From NCBI RefSeq assembly GCF_030283205.1, contig NZ_JASNWF010000022.1:124001-188000 (forward strand): a stretch of 64,000 nucleotides of DNA, in the 5' to 3' direction. Below, in pieces: positions 8,963-15,857 of this stretch. Origin of the DNA: Actinomadura opuntiae (GTDB taxonomy: Bacteria; Actinomycetota; Actinomycetes; Streptosporangiales; Streptosporangiaceae). The position numbers and the translations under genes were made by a program. How positions within the stretch are numbered: position 1 is the first letter of the stretch; each line of letters begins with the position of its first letter. The notes beneath the pieces are model-generated. The model saw only the letters and a program-made list of their open reading frames with translations, was not told the origin of the DNA and did no database searches.

Positions 8963-9832
8963 ATGCTCCTGGGCAACTTCCTCATCGGAATGCGCGAGGG
9001 ACTGGAGGCCGCCCTGGTCGTCAGCATCCTCATCGCCTATCTGGTGAAGACCGGCAACCGCCGGGCCCTCGTCCCGGTCTGGACGGGCATCGCGATCGCC
9101 GTCGCGCTCGCCGTCGGGTTCGGCATCGCGCTCACCGCCGCCTCCTCGGAGATGCAGTTCAAGACGCAGGAGCTGTTCGGCGGCATCCTGTCGATCATCG
9201 CGGTCGGCCTGGTCACCTGGATGGTCTTCTGGATGCGCAAGACCGCCCGGTTCATGAAGTCGGAGCTGGAGGGCAAGCTCGAGGGCGCGCTGAACGTCGG
9301 CCCGCTCGCGCTCGCCGCCGTCGCGCTGCTGTCGGTCGGCCGCGAGGGCATCGAGACCGTGCTGTTCCTGTGGACGAACATCCAGAGCTCGTCCGGCGGC
9401 TCCACCCAGCCGATCATCGGCGCGGCCCTCGGCCTGGCCGTGGCGATCGTGCTCGGCTACCTGCTCTACCGCGGCGGCCTCAAGATCAACCTGGGCCGGT
9501 TCTTCACCTGGACGGGCGGCGCGCTGATCGTCGTCGCGGCGGGCGTGTTCGGCTACGGCTTCCACGACCTGCAGGAGGCCGACGTGCTGCCCGGCCTGAA
9601 CTCGGTCGCGGTCGAGCCGCACCTGTTCTTCGACAAGCTCGGCACCCCCGGCGACTGGCTGCAGACCGTCCTGCAGGGCGTCCTGAACGTCACCCCGCAG
9701 ATCACCTGGCTGCAGCTGGTCATGTGGGCGGCGTACCTGGTGCCGGTGATGGCGCTGTTCCTGCGCAGCACCGGGCCGTCCCGCCCGGCCCCGGCCGCGA
9801 AGAAGACCGCCGAGCCGGCGCCGAGCTCCTGA
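8963..9832 (+). CDS. FTR1 family high-affinity iron permease
   Basis: A 289-residue membrane protein with about seven transmembrane segments. It has the two REGxE motifs that define FTR1/EfeU permeases: MREGLEAALVV at the N-terminus and VGREGIETVLFLW in the fourth segment; these glutamates bind and pass ferric iron. A GGAGGAGG site precedes the ATG. No EfeO or EfeB partner lies next to it, so either they are elsewhere or this is a stand-alone importer. The iron box upstream supports an iron-uptake role. Confidence 0.9.
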   Translation: MLLGNFLIGMREGLEAALVVSILIAYLVKTGNRRALVPVWTGIAIAVALAVGFGIALTAASSEMQFKTQELFGGILSIIAVGLVTWMVFWMRKTARFMKSELEGKLEGALNVGPLALAAVALLSVGREGIETVLFLWTNIQSSSGGSTQPIIGAALGLAVAIVLGYLLYRGGLKINLGRFFTWTGGALIVVAAGVFGYGFHDLQEADVLPGLNSVAVEPHLFFDKLGTPGDWLQTVLQGVLNVTPQITWLQLVMWAAYLVPVMALFLRSTGPSRPAPAAKKTAEPAPSS

Positions 9833-9835
9833 CCG

Positions 9836-10198
9836 TCACAGGTCCGGCAGCGGATCGCGGGGCAGGCTGTCGCGGGCGAAGATCTCGCTGTCGGCCGCGT
9901 TGACGACCGGGACGTACTCGTCGTCCACCTCGAACGCGGCGCCGGCGAACTCGAACGACGCGCCGGCGCCGGTCTCCACCGGGCCGATCCGGGTCTCGCG
10001 CGGATAGGCGCCCCAGATGCTCTTGGGGGTGCTGCGGCTCAGCGAGCCGGTGGAGATCACCGCCACCTGGTCGTCGGTGACGACGAAGATGTAGCCCGCC
10101 CCGCCGCCGTAGGCCATCGCGGGGAAGATGTAGCGGATCTCTCCGTCGGCCCCGAGGAACTCGCGGCAGCGCTCGCGCAGCGGACGTGGCACGGGCAT
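9836..10198 (-). CDS. Conserved hypothetical protein, 120 residues
   Basis: A small soluble protein with a strand-rich core (IRYIFPAMAYGGGAGYIFVVTDDQVAVIST), reminiscent of PH-like 'short' domains that read a displayed strand, followed by an acidic segment. No signal peptide or membrane span. The frame stays open far upstream, but ATG 10198 begins the stretch that looks conserved and lies near the head of the leftward unit. It faces the FTR1 gene tail to tail with 3 bases between. Function unknown. Confidence 0.6.
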   Translation of the reverse strand: MPVPRPLRERCREFLGADGEIRYIFPAMAYGGGAGYIFVVTDDQVAVISTGSLSRSTPKSIWGAYPRETRIGPVETGAGASFEFAGAAFEVDDEYVPVVNAADSEIFARDSLPRDPLPDL

Positions 10199-10278
10199 GG
10201 CTGTGCGGGCACCTCCCGGGAGGGACGTCGTCGGTGCCCCCATCATGCACCGGCCCGCCGGATCATGGCCAGGGAGCG

Positions 10279-11469
10279 TCACACCGTGGCCAGCGCCGCC
10301 GTCGGCGACAGCCGCGCCGCCCGCATCGCCGGGTACAGGCCGGCGACGGTCCCGATCAGCAGCGTCGCCGCCAGCGCGCCGGCCGGCGCCCACGCCGGCA
10401 CCACCGGCGGCCAGCCCTTCGCCGCCGCGAACCCGGCGGTCACCGCCGCGCCGAGCAGCACGCCCACCGCCCCGCCGAACGCCGACAGCAGCAGCGACTC
10501 GGCGAGGAACTGGACGCGGACCTGGCCGCGGGTCGCGCCGAGCGAGCGGCGCAGCCCGATCTCGCGGCGCCGCTCCAGCACCGAGATCACCATCGTGTTC
10601 GCCACCCCGACCCCGCCGACCAGCAGCGCCACCGCGCCCAGCCCGAGCAGCAGCCCGGTGAACGCGCCCGCCGCCTCCGCCTTGGCCCGCAACGCGTCCG
10701 ACGGCCGGCTGACCTCGACCTCCTCGGGGTTCTCCGGGTTCACCGTGCGGGCCAGGACGTCGCGGACGCCGTCCACCGACGCGTCCGTGGACCGCTCGTA
10801 GATCGTCGTCGGATGGCCGTCGAAGCCGAGGTAGCGCCGCGCCGCGTCCCAGCCGACCAGCGCGGACCGGTCGATCTCCGGCGCCAGCTCCGCCGGCCGC
10901 AGCACGCCCAGCACGACGAACCACCGCCCGCCGAGGAACACCCGGCCGCCCGTCCGGTCCACACCGAGCCGCCGCGCCGCCTGCGCGCCGAGCACCACGC
11001 CCGGATACCGCTCGGTCGCGGCGTTCAGCCACCGGCCGTCCGCGACGCCGGTGCCGAGCGTCGCGAGCAGGTCCGGCGACGCCGCCTGCACCGCGATGCC
11101 CTGGGTGACCTCCACCGGGATCCGGTCGGTGCGGCGCACCGTCGCGTCCACCGCCCCCGTCGCGCCGACGCCGGTGACCGGCCCGATCCGGCGGACCATC
11201 TCCGGCGCCGTCTCGGGCAGCTCCGCCTGGTCGCCGAACAGCGTCTGGCCGGGTTTGGCGGTCAGCAGGTTCGTGCCGAGCCGGTCCAGCCGCCGCAGCA
11301 GGTCCTCCTTGCTGGAGGAGGAGATCCCGATGACCGCGACCATCGTCGCGATCCCGATCGCGATGCCGAGCGCGGACAGCACCACCCGCGCCGGACGCGC
11401 CCGCAGCCCGCCGAGCCCGACCCGCACCACGTCCCGCGGCCCGAGCCGCGCCGGAGCGAGCCCGCTCAT
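10279..11469 (-). CDS. MacB-like ABC transporter permease
   Basis: A 396-residue permease of the MacB/FtsX type. It has one N-terminal membrane helix (RPARVVLSALGIAIGIATMVAVIG), a large extracytoplasmic domain (about 50-265), and three C-terminal helices starting at FTGLLLGLGAVALLVGGVGVANTM. ERRREIGLRRSLGATRGQV is the conserved cytoplasmic loop that contacts the ATPase. It is the last gene of a four-gene operon with ATG overlapping the ATPase stop by 4 bases. Such systems act as mechanotransmission pumps exporting peptides, lipoproteins or drugs; the substrate here is unknown. Confidence 0.88.
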   Translation of the reverse strand: MSGLAPARLGPRDVVRVGLGGLRARPARVVLSALGIAIGIATMVAVIGISSSSKEDLLRRLDRLGTNLLTAKPGQTLFGDQAELPETAPEMVRRIGPVTGVGATGAVDATVRRTDRIPVEVTQGIAVQAASPDLLATLGTGVADGRWLNAATERYPGVVLGAQAARRLGVDRTGGRVFLGGRWFVVLGVLRPAELAPEIDRSALVGWDAARRYLGFDGHPTTIYERSTDASVDGVRDVLARTVNPENPEEVEVSRPSDALRAKAEAAGAFTGLLLGLGAVALLVGGVGVANTMVISVLERRREIGLRRSLGATRGQVRVQFLAESLLLSAFGGAVGVLLGAAVTAGFAAAKGWPPVVPAWAPAGALAATLLIGTVAGLYPAMRAARLSPTAALATV

Positions 11470-12176
11470 CGGCTCGCCACCCCCGCCCGCTCGTCCGCGA
11501 CGACCCGCCCGTCCCGGACCTTGATCCTTCGCGGCGCGCGGGCCGCGACGTCCAGGTCGTGCGTGATGATCGCGACGGTGGTGCCGGCCCGGTTCAGCTC
11601 GTCCAGCAGCGCCAGCACCCCGGCCCCGGCCGCGGTGTCGAGGTTGCCGGTCGGCTCGTCGGCCAGCAGCAGGTCCGGGCCGCCCGCGACCGCGCGCGCC
11701 ACCGCGACCCGCTGCTGCTCGCCGCCCGACAGCTGGTGGGGGCGATGCGTCGCCCGCCCGGCGAGACCCACCCGCTCCAGCGCCTCGCCCGCCCGCTTCC
11801 TCCGCTCCTTCAGGCCCTTGCCGGTGTAGAGCAGGCCGTCCGCGACGTTGTCGAGCGCGCTGACGCCCGGCGCCAGATGGAACTGCTGGAAGACGAACCC
11901 GATGTGCCGGGCCCGCAGCGCCGACAGCTCCCGGTCGCTCAGTCCGGCCACGTCGTGTCCCGCCACCCTCACCCGGCCGGCCGTCGGACGGTCGAGCGTC
12001 CCGATCATGTGCAGCAGCGTCGACTTCCCCGACCCGGACGGCCCGACGATCGCGACCAGCTCCCCCGCCCCGATCACCAGGTCCACGCCCCGCAGGGCCG
12101 CGACGCTCGCGTACTCCTTCGTCACCCCGGCCAGCTCGACGATGGCGTCGCCGGCCGCGCCGTCTCCGAGCCTCAT
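11466..12176 (-). CDS. MacB-like ABC transporter ATP-binding protein
   Basis: A 236-residue ATPase with Walker A GPSGSGKST, Q-loop FVFQQFHLAPG, ABC signature LSGGEQQRVAVARA, Walker B LLLADEPTGNLD and the switch histidine in IITHDLDV, all intact. The DEPTGNLD form and short length are typical of the LolD/MacB subgroup that drives FtsX-type permeases. The start overlaps the stop of the adaptor gene, and its stop overlaps the permease start, so the unit is translationally coupled. Confidence 0.93.
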   Translation of the reverse strand: MRLGDGAAGDAIVELAGVTKEYASVAALRGVDLVIGAGELVAIVGPSGSGKSTLLHMIGTLDRPTAGRVRVAGHDVAGLSDRELSALRARHIGFVFQQFHLAPGVSALDNVADGLLYTGKGLKERRKRAGEALERVGLAGRATHRPHQLSGGEQQRVAVARAVAGGPDLLLADEPTGNLDTAAGAGVLALLDELNRAGTTVAIITHDLDVAARAPRRIKVRDGRVVADERAGVASR

Positions 12177-13216
12177 CCGGCCGGCACCCCCACCTTGACG
12201 CCCTCGCGGATCCCGTCGCCCTCGACCTCGACCCGCCCGCCGCCGAACGCCCCGGTCTTGACGGGGACGAGGCGCCGCCCCGCATCCACGATCTCCAGCC
12301 CGAAGCCGCCCTCCTTGAGCGCGAGTAGCGCCTCCACCGGCACCGACAGCACGTTCTTGCGCCGCTCGCTCTCCAGCTCCACGCTGACCGGCGCCTCGTC
12401 CAGCCGGCCGGTGCCCTTGCCGCTCAGCGACACGTCGACGTCCACGGTGGTCTTCTGGTCCTGGCCCGACCCGGTCGTCTCGGCGACGCTGCCGACCTTG
12501 CTGACCGTTCCCTTCACGGTCGTCCCACCGGGCAGCTCGACCCGCACCTCCTCCCCTTTTCGCGCCATGTCCTGCTTGTCGGCATCCAGATCGATGTGCA
12601 CGACCCGCCGCGTCCCGGCCACGGTCAGCACCGGCTGCCCCTGCACGGCCCGCTTCCCCTCCGGCGCCTTCACCTCCTTCACCCGCACGGCACCGTCGAG
12701 GAACACCACCTGGCCCGGCGAGACCGTCCCGGTCTGCTCGAGGCCCCGGTCGTCCTGCCACTCCTCGACCGCGGCCTCGGTCGCACCGGTGAACTCGTCG
12801 TCCACGGTCATCCCCCCGTACCCGAGGGCCCGCAGGTTCTCTTCCAACTCCCGGACGTCCTTGCCCGAATCACCGTCCCGCAGGACCCGGTACATCGGCA
12901 CGCCCCCGTACATCAGCGTGACCGGATCGCCCGCGACCGTCAGGAGCGTCCCGCCCCTCCTGACCGTCGCGCCCTGCTGCGGCGCCCACGTCACGACCCC
13001 GGACGTCCCGGCCCACACCTCGCGCTCGTCGTCGTAGGTGAGCCTCCCGTCCACCTTCTCGGTGTCCACGAGATCCCCCCGCGTCACGGCCGCCGTCCCG
13101 AGCGGCACCTGCCGCGGCTCCGCGGCACGCCCGCCACCGGACGTCCAGGCGAGCACTCCCCCACCGGCCGTCACCACGACGACCGCGACCCCGCCCGCCG
13201 CCACGGCGCGCCTCAC
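12173..13216 (-). CDS. Periplasmic-adaptor-like (HlyD/MFP) subunit with peptidoglycan-binding domain
   Basis: A 347-residue protein with an N-terminal membrane anchor (VRRAVAAGGVAVVVVTAGGG). A lipoyl-like half-motif (GVVTWAPQQGATVRRGGTLLTV) follows. A peptidoglycan-binding_1-type helix bundle comes next (VRELEENLRALGYGGMTVDDEFTGATEAAVEEW), then a beta-barrel adaptor region and a C-terminal membrane-proximal domain. This adaptor-plus-PG-binding layout is common in Gram-positive MacAB-like pumps and would anchor the export complex to the wall. GTG at 13216 overlaps the lipoprotein gene stop as GTGA, so it is coupled to it. Confidence 0.85.
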   Translation of the reverse strand: MRRAVAAGGVAVVVVTAGGGVLAWTSGGGRAAEPRQVPLGTAAVTRGDLVDTEKVDGRLTYDDEREVWAGTSGVVTWAPQQGATVRRGGTLLTVAGDPVTLMYGGVPMYRVLRDGDSGKDVRELEENLRALGYGGMTVDDEFTGATEAAVEEWQDDRGLEQTGTVSPGQVVFLDGAVRVKEVKAPEGKRAVQGQPVLTVAGTRRVVHIDLDADKQDMARKGEEVRVELPGGTTVKGTVSKVGSVAETTGSGQDQKTTVDVDVSLSGKGTGRLDEAPVSVELESERRKNVLSVPVEALLALKEGGFGLEIVDAGRRLVPVKTGAFGGGRVEVEGDGIREGVKVGVPAG

Positions 13217-13725
13217 TTCCCCGCCCCGGGAGCGAGGTTCTTGCACGCCTCCCGCGCCTTGTTCACGGTCTCCTGACTCACCTTCCCCGTCGGAATCTGG
13301 ATGGTCCCGTCGGGGGCCGGGTCCTTCATGTCGATCCCGTTCTCGCGCATGCACTGCGCGAACTTCACGTACTGGTCGCGCACCTTCGGATCCTTCAGAT
13401 CGGGCAGCTTCCCGCCCGCCTGCAGCCACGACTGGCACTTCTTCAACGCGGCCTGCAGCTTCTCCTGGCCGCCCCCTTTCCCGATCCGCATCGTCTCGGC
13501 GTGCCCGCTCCCGGGGTCCGGCACGTCCACCCCGTTCTGCCGCATGCACTGCGCGAACTTCAGCTGCGCGTCCTCCGGACTCAGCGACCGACTCGGCGAC
13601 GCCGACGTCCTCGCCTTCGCCGCCGTCCCCCCGGCACTGGCCACCCCGTCCCCATCACCGCCGCCCCCGCACCCGGCGACCCCGAGAACAACGACCCCGG
13701 CCACAACAACCCCAAGACCTCGCAT
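13213..13725 (-). CDS. Lipoprotein with duplicated KFAQCMRxNG motif
   Basis: A 170-residue lipoprotein with a lipobox (GVAGCGGGG, Cys at about 19). It contains two copies of a short module: KFAQCMRQNGVDVPDP (about 55-70) and KFAQCMRENGIDMKDP (about 120-135), each followed by a second cysteine (ALKKCQSW, AREACKNL). The four cysteines could form two disulfides. Genes of this type often head MacB-like operons in actinomycetes; it may be the substrate-binding or accessory part of the pump. It is the first gene of the operon. Confidence 0.75.
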   Translation of the reverse strand: MRGLGVVVAGVVVLGVAGCGGGGDGDGVASAGGTAAKARTSASPSRSLSPEDAQLKFAQCMRQNGVDVPDPGSGHAETMRIGKGGGQEKLQAALKKCQSWLQAGGKLPDLKDPKVRDQYVKFAQCMRENGIDMKDPAPDGTIQIPTGKVSQETVNKAREACKNLAPGAGK

Positions 13726-13790
13726 CGCACACCTCCCAGTCCCGCCGACCCCACGGCCGACACCCCCACCAAACCCACCCGAGGGTTAAA

Positions 13791-13963
13791 CCCGCATTAG
13801 CCGCACTCGCTCTGAGGAGATCGGACCAAGTCTGGGGGCGTCGCCGGACGAGCCTCTCACCAGCAGAAACGTCCGGCGGAGTCGCGGTGAGTCAGAGCAC
13901 GTCGAGCCTCATTGGCTCCCCGCTCTGGCTCCCGTGGCTCCCCCGGACTGAGAGGAGGCGCTC
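13791..13963 (+). repeat. Left copy of a diverged direct repeat flanking the integrated element
   Basis: This leader starts CCCGCATTAG and includes CTCACCAGC, GCGAGTCAGAGCAC-like (here GCGGTGAGTCAGAGCACG) and ATTGGCTCCC blocks. It is recognisably repeated at 30898-31053, and the similarity continues through the two genes that follow each copy (DUF2637 module). Identity is patchy, so the duplication is not recent. ATTGGCTCCC at 13911-13920 recurs just past the integrase stop (30824-30833) and at 31019-31028, making it a candidate att core. Confidence 0.6.
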
Positions 13964-14185
13964 ATGTCCCTACAGATCAACGAAGACACGATGACCGTCG
14001 TCCTGGACGGCGAGGCAATCGCCACCGGCACCCGCACCGACTGCGGATGGCACGTCACCACATGGCCGCGCCCACTCGACCGCAACGCGGCGATCACGGC
14101 CCTGATGCTCGCCGAACGCCTCATCACCCACGGCGAGGAGGACCCGTGCGTGATCGAGTGGCGGAGGGAGCTTGGCCGTGGCTGA
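13964..14185 (+). CDS. Small hypothetical protein preceding the DUF2637 gene
   Basis: A 73-residue soluble protein (MSLQINEDTMTVVLDGEAIATGT...) with two short strands and a helix (ITALMLAERLI). No known domain. A GAGAGGAGG site precedes the ATG. Its stop overlaps the start region of the DUF2637 gene by 8 bases, and a decayed copy of the pair at 31054-31845 keeps the same order, so the two genes belong together. It is likely an accessory part of the integrative element. Confidence 0.7.
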   Translation: MSLQINEDTMTVVLDGEAIATGTRTDCGWHVTTWPRPLDRNAAITALMLAERLITHGEEDPCVIEWRRELGRG

Positions 14186-14783
14186 CCGCCTCATCCGCAT
14201 CACGACCGCGCTCGCCGTGGTGGCGGTAGCCGCCGTGGCAGCCGTGATCTCGTACCGGCACGCTTACGAACTCGTCCACTCCCACGGCGAGTCCGGCCCC
14301 ACAGCCCGCCTCGTCCCCTTCACCGTGGACGGCCTCATCTGGGCCGCGTCCATGGTGATCCTGGACGCAAGCCGCCGGAGGCAACTCGCACCACCGTTGG
14401 CGAAGTGGAGCCTTGCCGTGGGCATTGTGGCGACGGTAGGCGCCAACGTGGCGCACGGCACGTCCCACGGCGCCATAGGCGCAGTAGTCAGCGCATGGCC
14501 GGCACTCGCCCTAGTCGGCTCTTTCGAACTCCTGATGACCCTCACCCGAGCCGCAGCGACCCGCATCGCACCAGCCCAGGACGAGCAACGCACCACCGCG
14601 GAACACCCGACTCCACCATGTACCGAAGCGGTGCAAACCCCGGAACAAGCGGTACTCGCCGAGTACCTCGCCAGCCTGGACGGCCCAGGCCGCCCCCTCT
14701 CCCAGCGCTACCTGGCCGAGAAGCACCACATCGACCGCCGCAAGGTCAAAAAGATCGTCACCGCAACGCACCGTCCCGGCTAG
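14178..14783 (+). CDS. DUF2637 membrane protein with C-terminal HTH-like segment
   Basis: About 201 residues with four predicted membrane helices: ITTALAVVAVAAVAAVISY, LVPFTVDGLIWAASMVI, an AVGIVATVGANVAHG helix and IGAVVSAWPALALVGSFELL. This is the DUF2637 pattern. The cytoplasmic tail ends in LSQRYLAEKHHIDRRKVKKIV, which looks like a helix-turn-helix. Such genes are common in actinomycete conjugative elements and plasmids, where they may assist transfer or spread (inference). GTG at 14178 is preferred over TTG at 14172 because of its spacing to GGAGGGAG. Related remnants: 15655-15765 and 31265-31845. Confidence 0.8.
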   Translation: MADRLIRITTALAVVAVAAVAAVISYRHAYELVHSHGESGPTARLVPFTVDGLIWAASMVILDASRRRQLAPPLAKWSLAVGIVATVGANVAHGTSHGAIGAVVSAWPALALVGSFELLMTLTRAAATRIAPAQDEQRTTAEHPTPPCTEAVQTPEQAVLAEYLASLDGPGRPLSQRYLAEKHHIDRRKVKKIVTATHRPG

Positions 14784-14885
14784 GTCGAGACCTGGGCCTA
14801 CGTGTATCCGCTGAGCCGATAAGGGGAACTCGCCGAGTCGGCGACTTTATGCCCGAGCAGGTGCCATCGGCCGGATCGTCGCGTA

Positions 14886-15175
14886 TCCTGTGATCACCCG
14901 GCAGAGCGAAGCCGGGCGACAGGAGATGCGTCGCCCCAGGGGAGTGAAAATCCTCACCCCCCACCTGGTGGGATGGCGCCAAAAGCACCAGGGCCCATCT
15001 GAGTGGCCCGAAGGCCCGGGCGGGGACAGCCCGTGGCGATCAGCAAGATCAGATCCGACCTCCGTTTCCAGGTGGCGGCGGCCCGGTTCTACCAGGAATT
15101 TCCTATGCCTGGTGGAGCTGAGGTACGCCCTCACCACTCCCCAGGTTCGCTGGCCTAGGAGGAACGGAGTACACG
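14886..15175 (+). other. Gene-free, hairpin-rich region before a small membrane protein
   Basis: The 396 bases between DUF2637 and the next gene show no convincing coding signal. Several hairpins can be drawn. TCCTGT (14886-14891) pairs with ACAGGA (14919-14924) and encloses CCCGGC/GCCGGG (14897-14902 with 14911-14916). CACC/GGTG pairs occur around 14967-14980, and ACCAGG/CCTGGT around 15095-15115. Runs of CCC and GGG recur. It may be a structured leader or small RNA; no known RNA family was recognised. Confidence 0.35.
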
Positions 15176-15179
15176 GGCC

Positions 15180-15392
15180 GTGAACCACAGTGCACAAAGC
15201 ACCTATATCTGGCTGGCTGTCGCAATTGGGGTCATTGCTGGTCTAGTGATCATCATCCTCCTTATGATCGGAGGCAAGGCGGGTGTGATCATCGCTACAG
15301 GCGTAGGCGTGGCCCTCGGGACGACCGCCCTAATTCTCACTCTCATGGCGATCTGTGGGGCGTTCTCCAATGCGCCGCCTCCAAACCCCTGA
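15180..15392 (+). CDS. Small two-helix membrane protein
   Basis: A 70-residue protein made almost wholly of two hydrophobic helices (YIWLAVAIGVIAGLVIIILL and VIIATGVGVALGTTALILTLM) joined by a Gly/Lys turn, with a short polar N-terminus and a Pro-rich C-terminus. Start is GTG at 15180; AGGAGGAACGGAG lies rather far upstream. A strong terminator follows immediately. It is the only intact gene between the DUF2637 gene and a DUF5919 remnant, so it looks like element cargo. Small double-helix proteins of this shape include toxins, holin-like and superinfection-exclusion proteins; the sequence does not choose between them. Confidence 0.6.
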   Translation: MNHSAQSTYIWLAVAIGVIAGLVIIILLMIGGKAGVIIATGVGVALGTTALILTLMAICGAFSNAPPPNP

Positions 15393-15398
15393 GACACC

Positions 15399-15445
15399 CA
15401 TGAGGAGAAGCCCACGCCCGGATGGGGTGTGGGCTTTTCCTCATG
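15399..15445 (+). terminator. Strong bidirectional terminator
   Basis: AAGCCCACGCCC (15408-15419) pairs with GGGTGTGGGCTT across a short GATG-type loop and is followed by a T run. The outer arms CATGAGG and CCTCATG extend the stem. It ends the small membrane protein transcript. On the other strand it overlaps the stop of the DUF5919 remnant. Confidence 0.85.
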
Positions 15446-15653
15446 ACGACACCCGAGCCATGTCCCCCACGCGTTTGAAGCTATCTAGATACGTACTCGC
15501 CATATCACCTTCCTCCGCGCCCGGCAGGTGCAACACCGGTGCGTGGAAGGCGACAATGCCGAAAGCGTGCGGGTTGATCAGAAGAACGTCACCAGCACGG
15601 TAGATCGAGTTGTAGAGCACAGTGTCATGAAGCCGCACCTCTACGCCGTCCAC
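15441..15653 (-). pseudogene. C-terminal remnant of an HTH-DUF5919 regulator
   Basis: The fragment reads DGVEVRLHDTVLYNSIYRAG, then LLINPHAFGI, then HAPVLHL, which align with the last 70 residues of the intact regulators at 22450-23169 and 25561-26307. The N-terminal HTH and the first half of the DUF5919 domain are missing. The break at about 15653 abuts a DUF2637 C-terminal fragment reading in the opposite direction, suggesting that recombination between two related elements deleted everything between. The stop codon lies in the terminator stem. Confidence 0.8.
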
Positions 15654-15654
15654 C

Positions 15655-15765
15655 TGGACGGTGACCCTGGCCGCCCCCTCTCTCAGCGCTACCTAGCCGA
15701 GAAGCACGACATCGACCGCCGCGGAGTCAAACAGATCATCACCGACACAGCACAAACCCACAGGC
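15655..15765 (+). pseudogene. C-terminal remnant of a DUF2637 protein
   Basis: GRPLSQRYLAEKHDIDRRGV and the residues after it match the HTH-like tail of the DUF2637 protein at 14178-14783 at nearly every position. All membrane segments are missing. It is fused at about 15655 to the reverse-strand DUF5919 remnant. It marks the left end of a second element unit, whose cargo (the two nuclease-NTPase genes) follows. Confidence 0.8.
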
Positions 15766-15857
15766 ATGAAACAACGGGGCTCCGGGAACAGCCGCACTAT
15801 GATGCCCCCGGGGTTCTCGCCTCAACTTCTGAGTCATTTAAAACACACGCATGATGT

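Noticed and set aside
13726-13963. tRNA-based attachment site for the AICE
   Set aside because: No cloverleaf or T-loop-like GGTTCGAATCC was seen here or beyond the integrase; only the short ATTGGCTCCC repeat was found.
14784-15179. Known riboswitch or retron RNA
   Set aside because: No recognisable consensus and no reverse transcriptase gene anywhere in the window.
14890-15183. Possible 97-aa protein from a GTG at 14890
   Set aside because: No ribosome site, no domain, composition not coding-like; the region pairs into hairpins instead.
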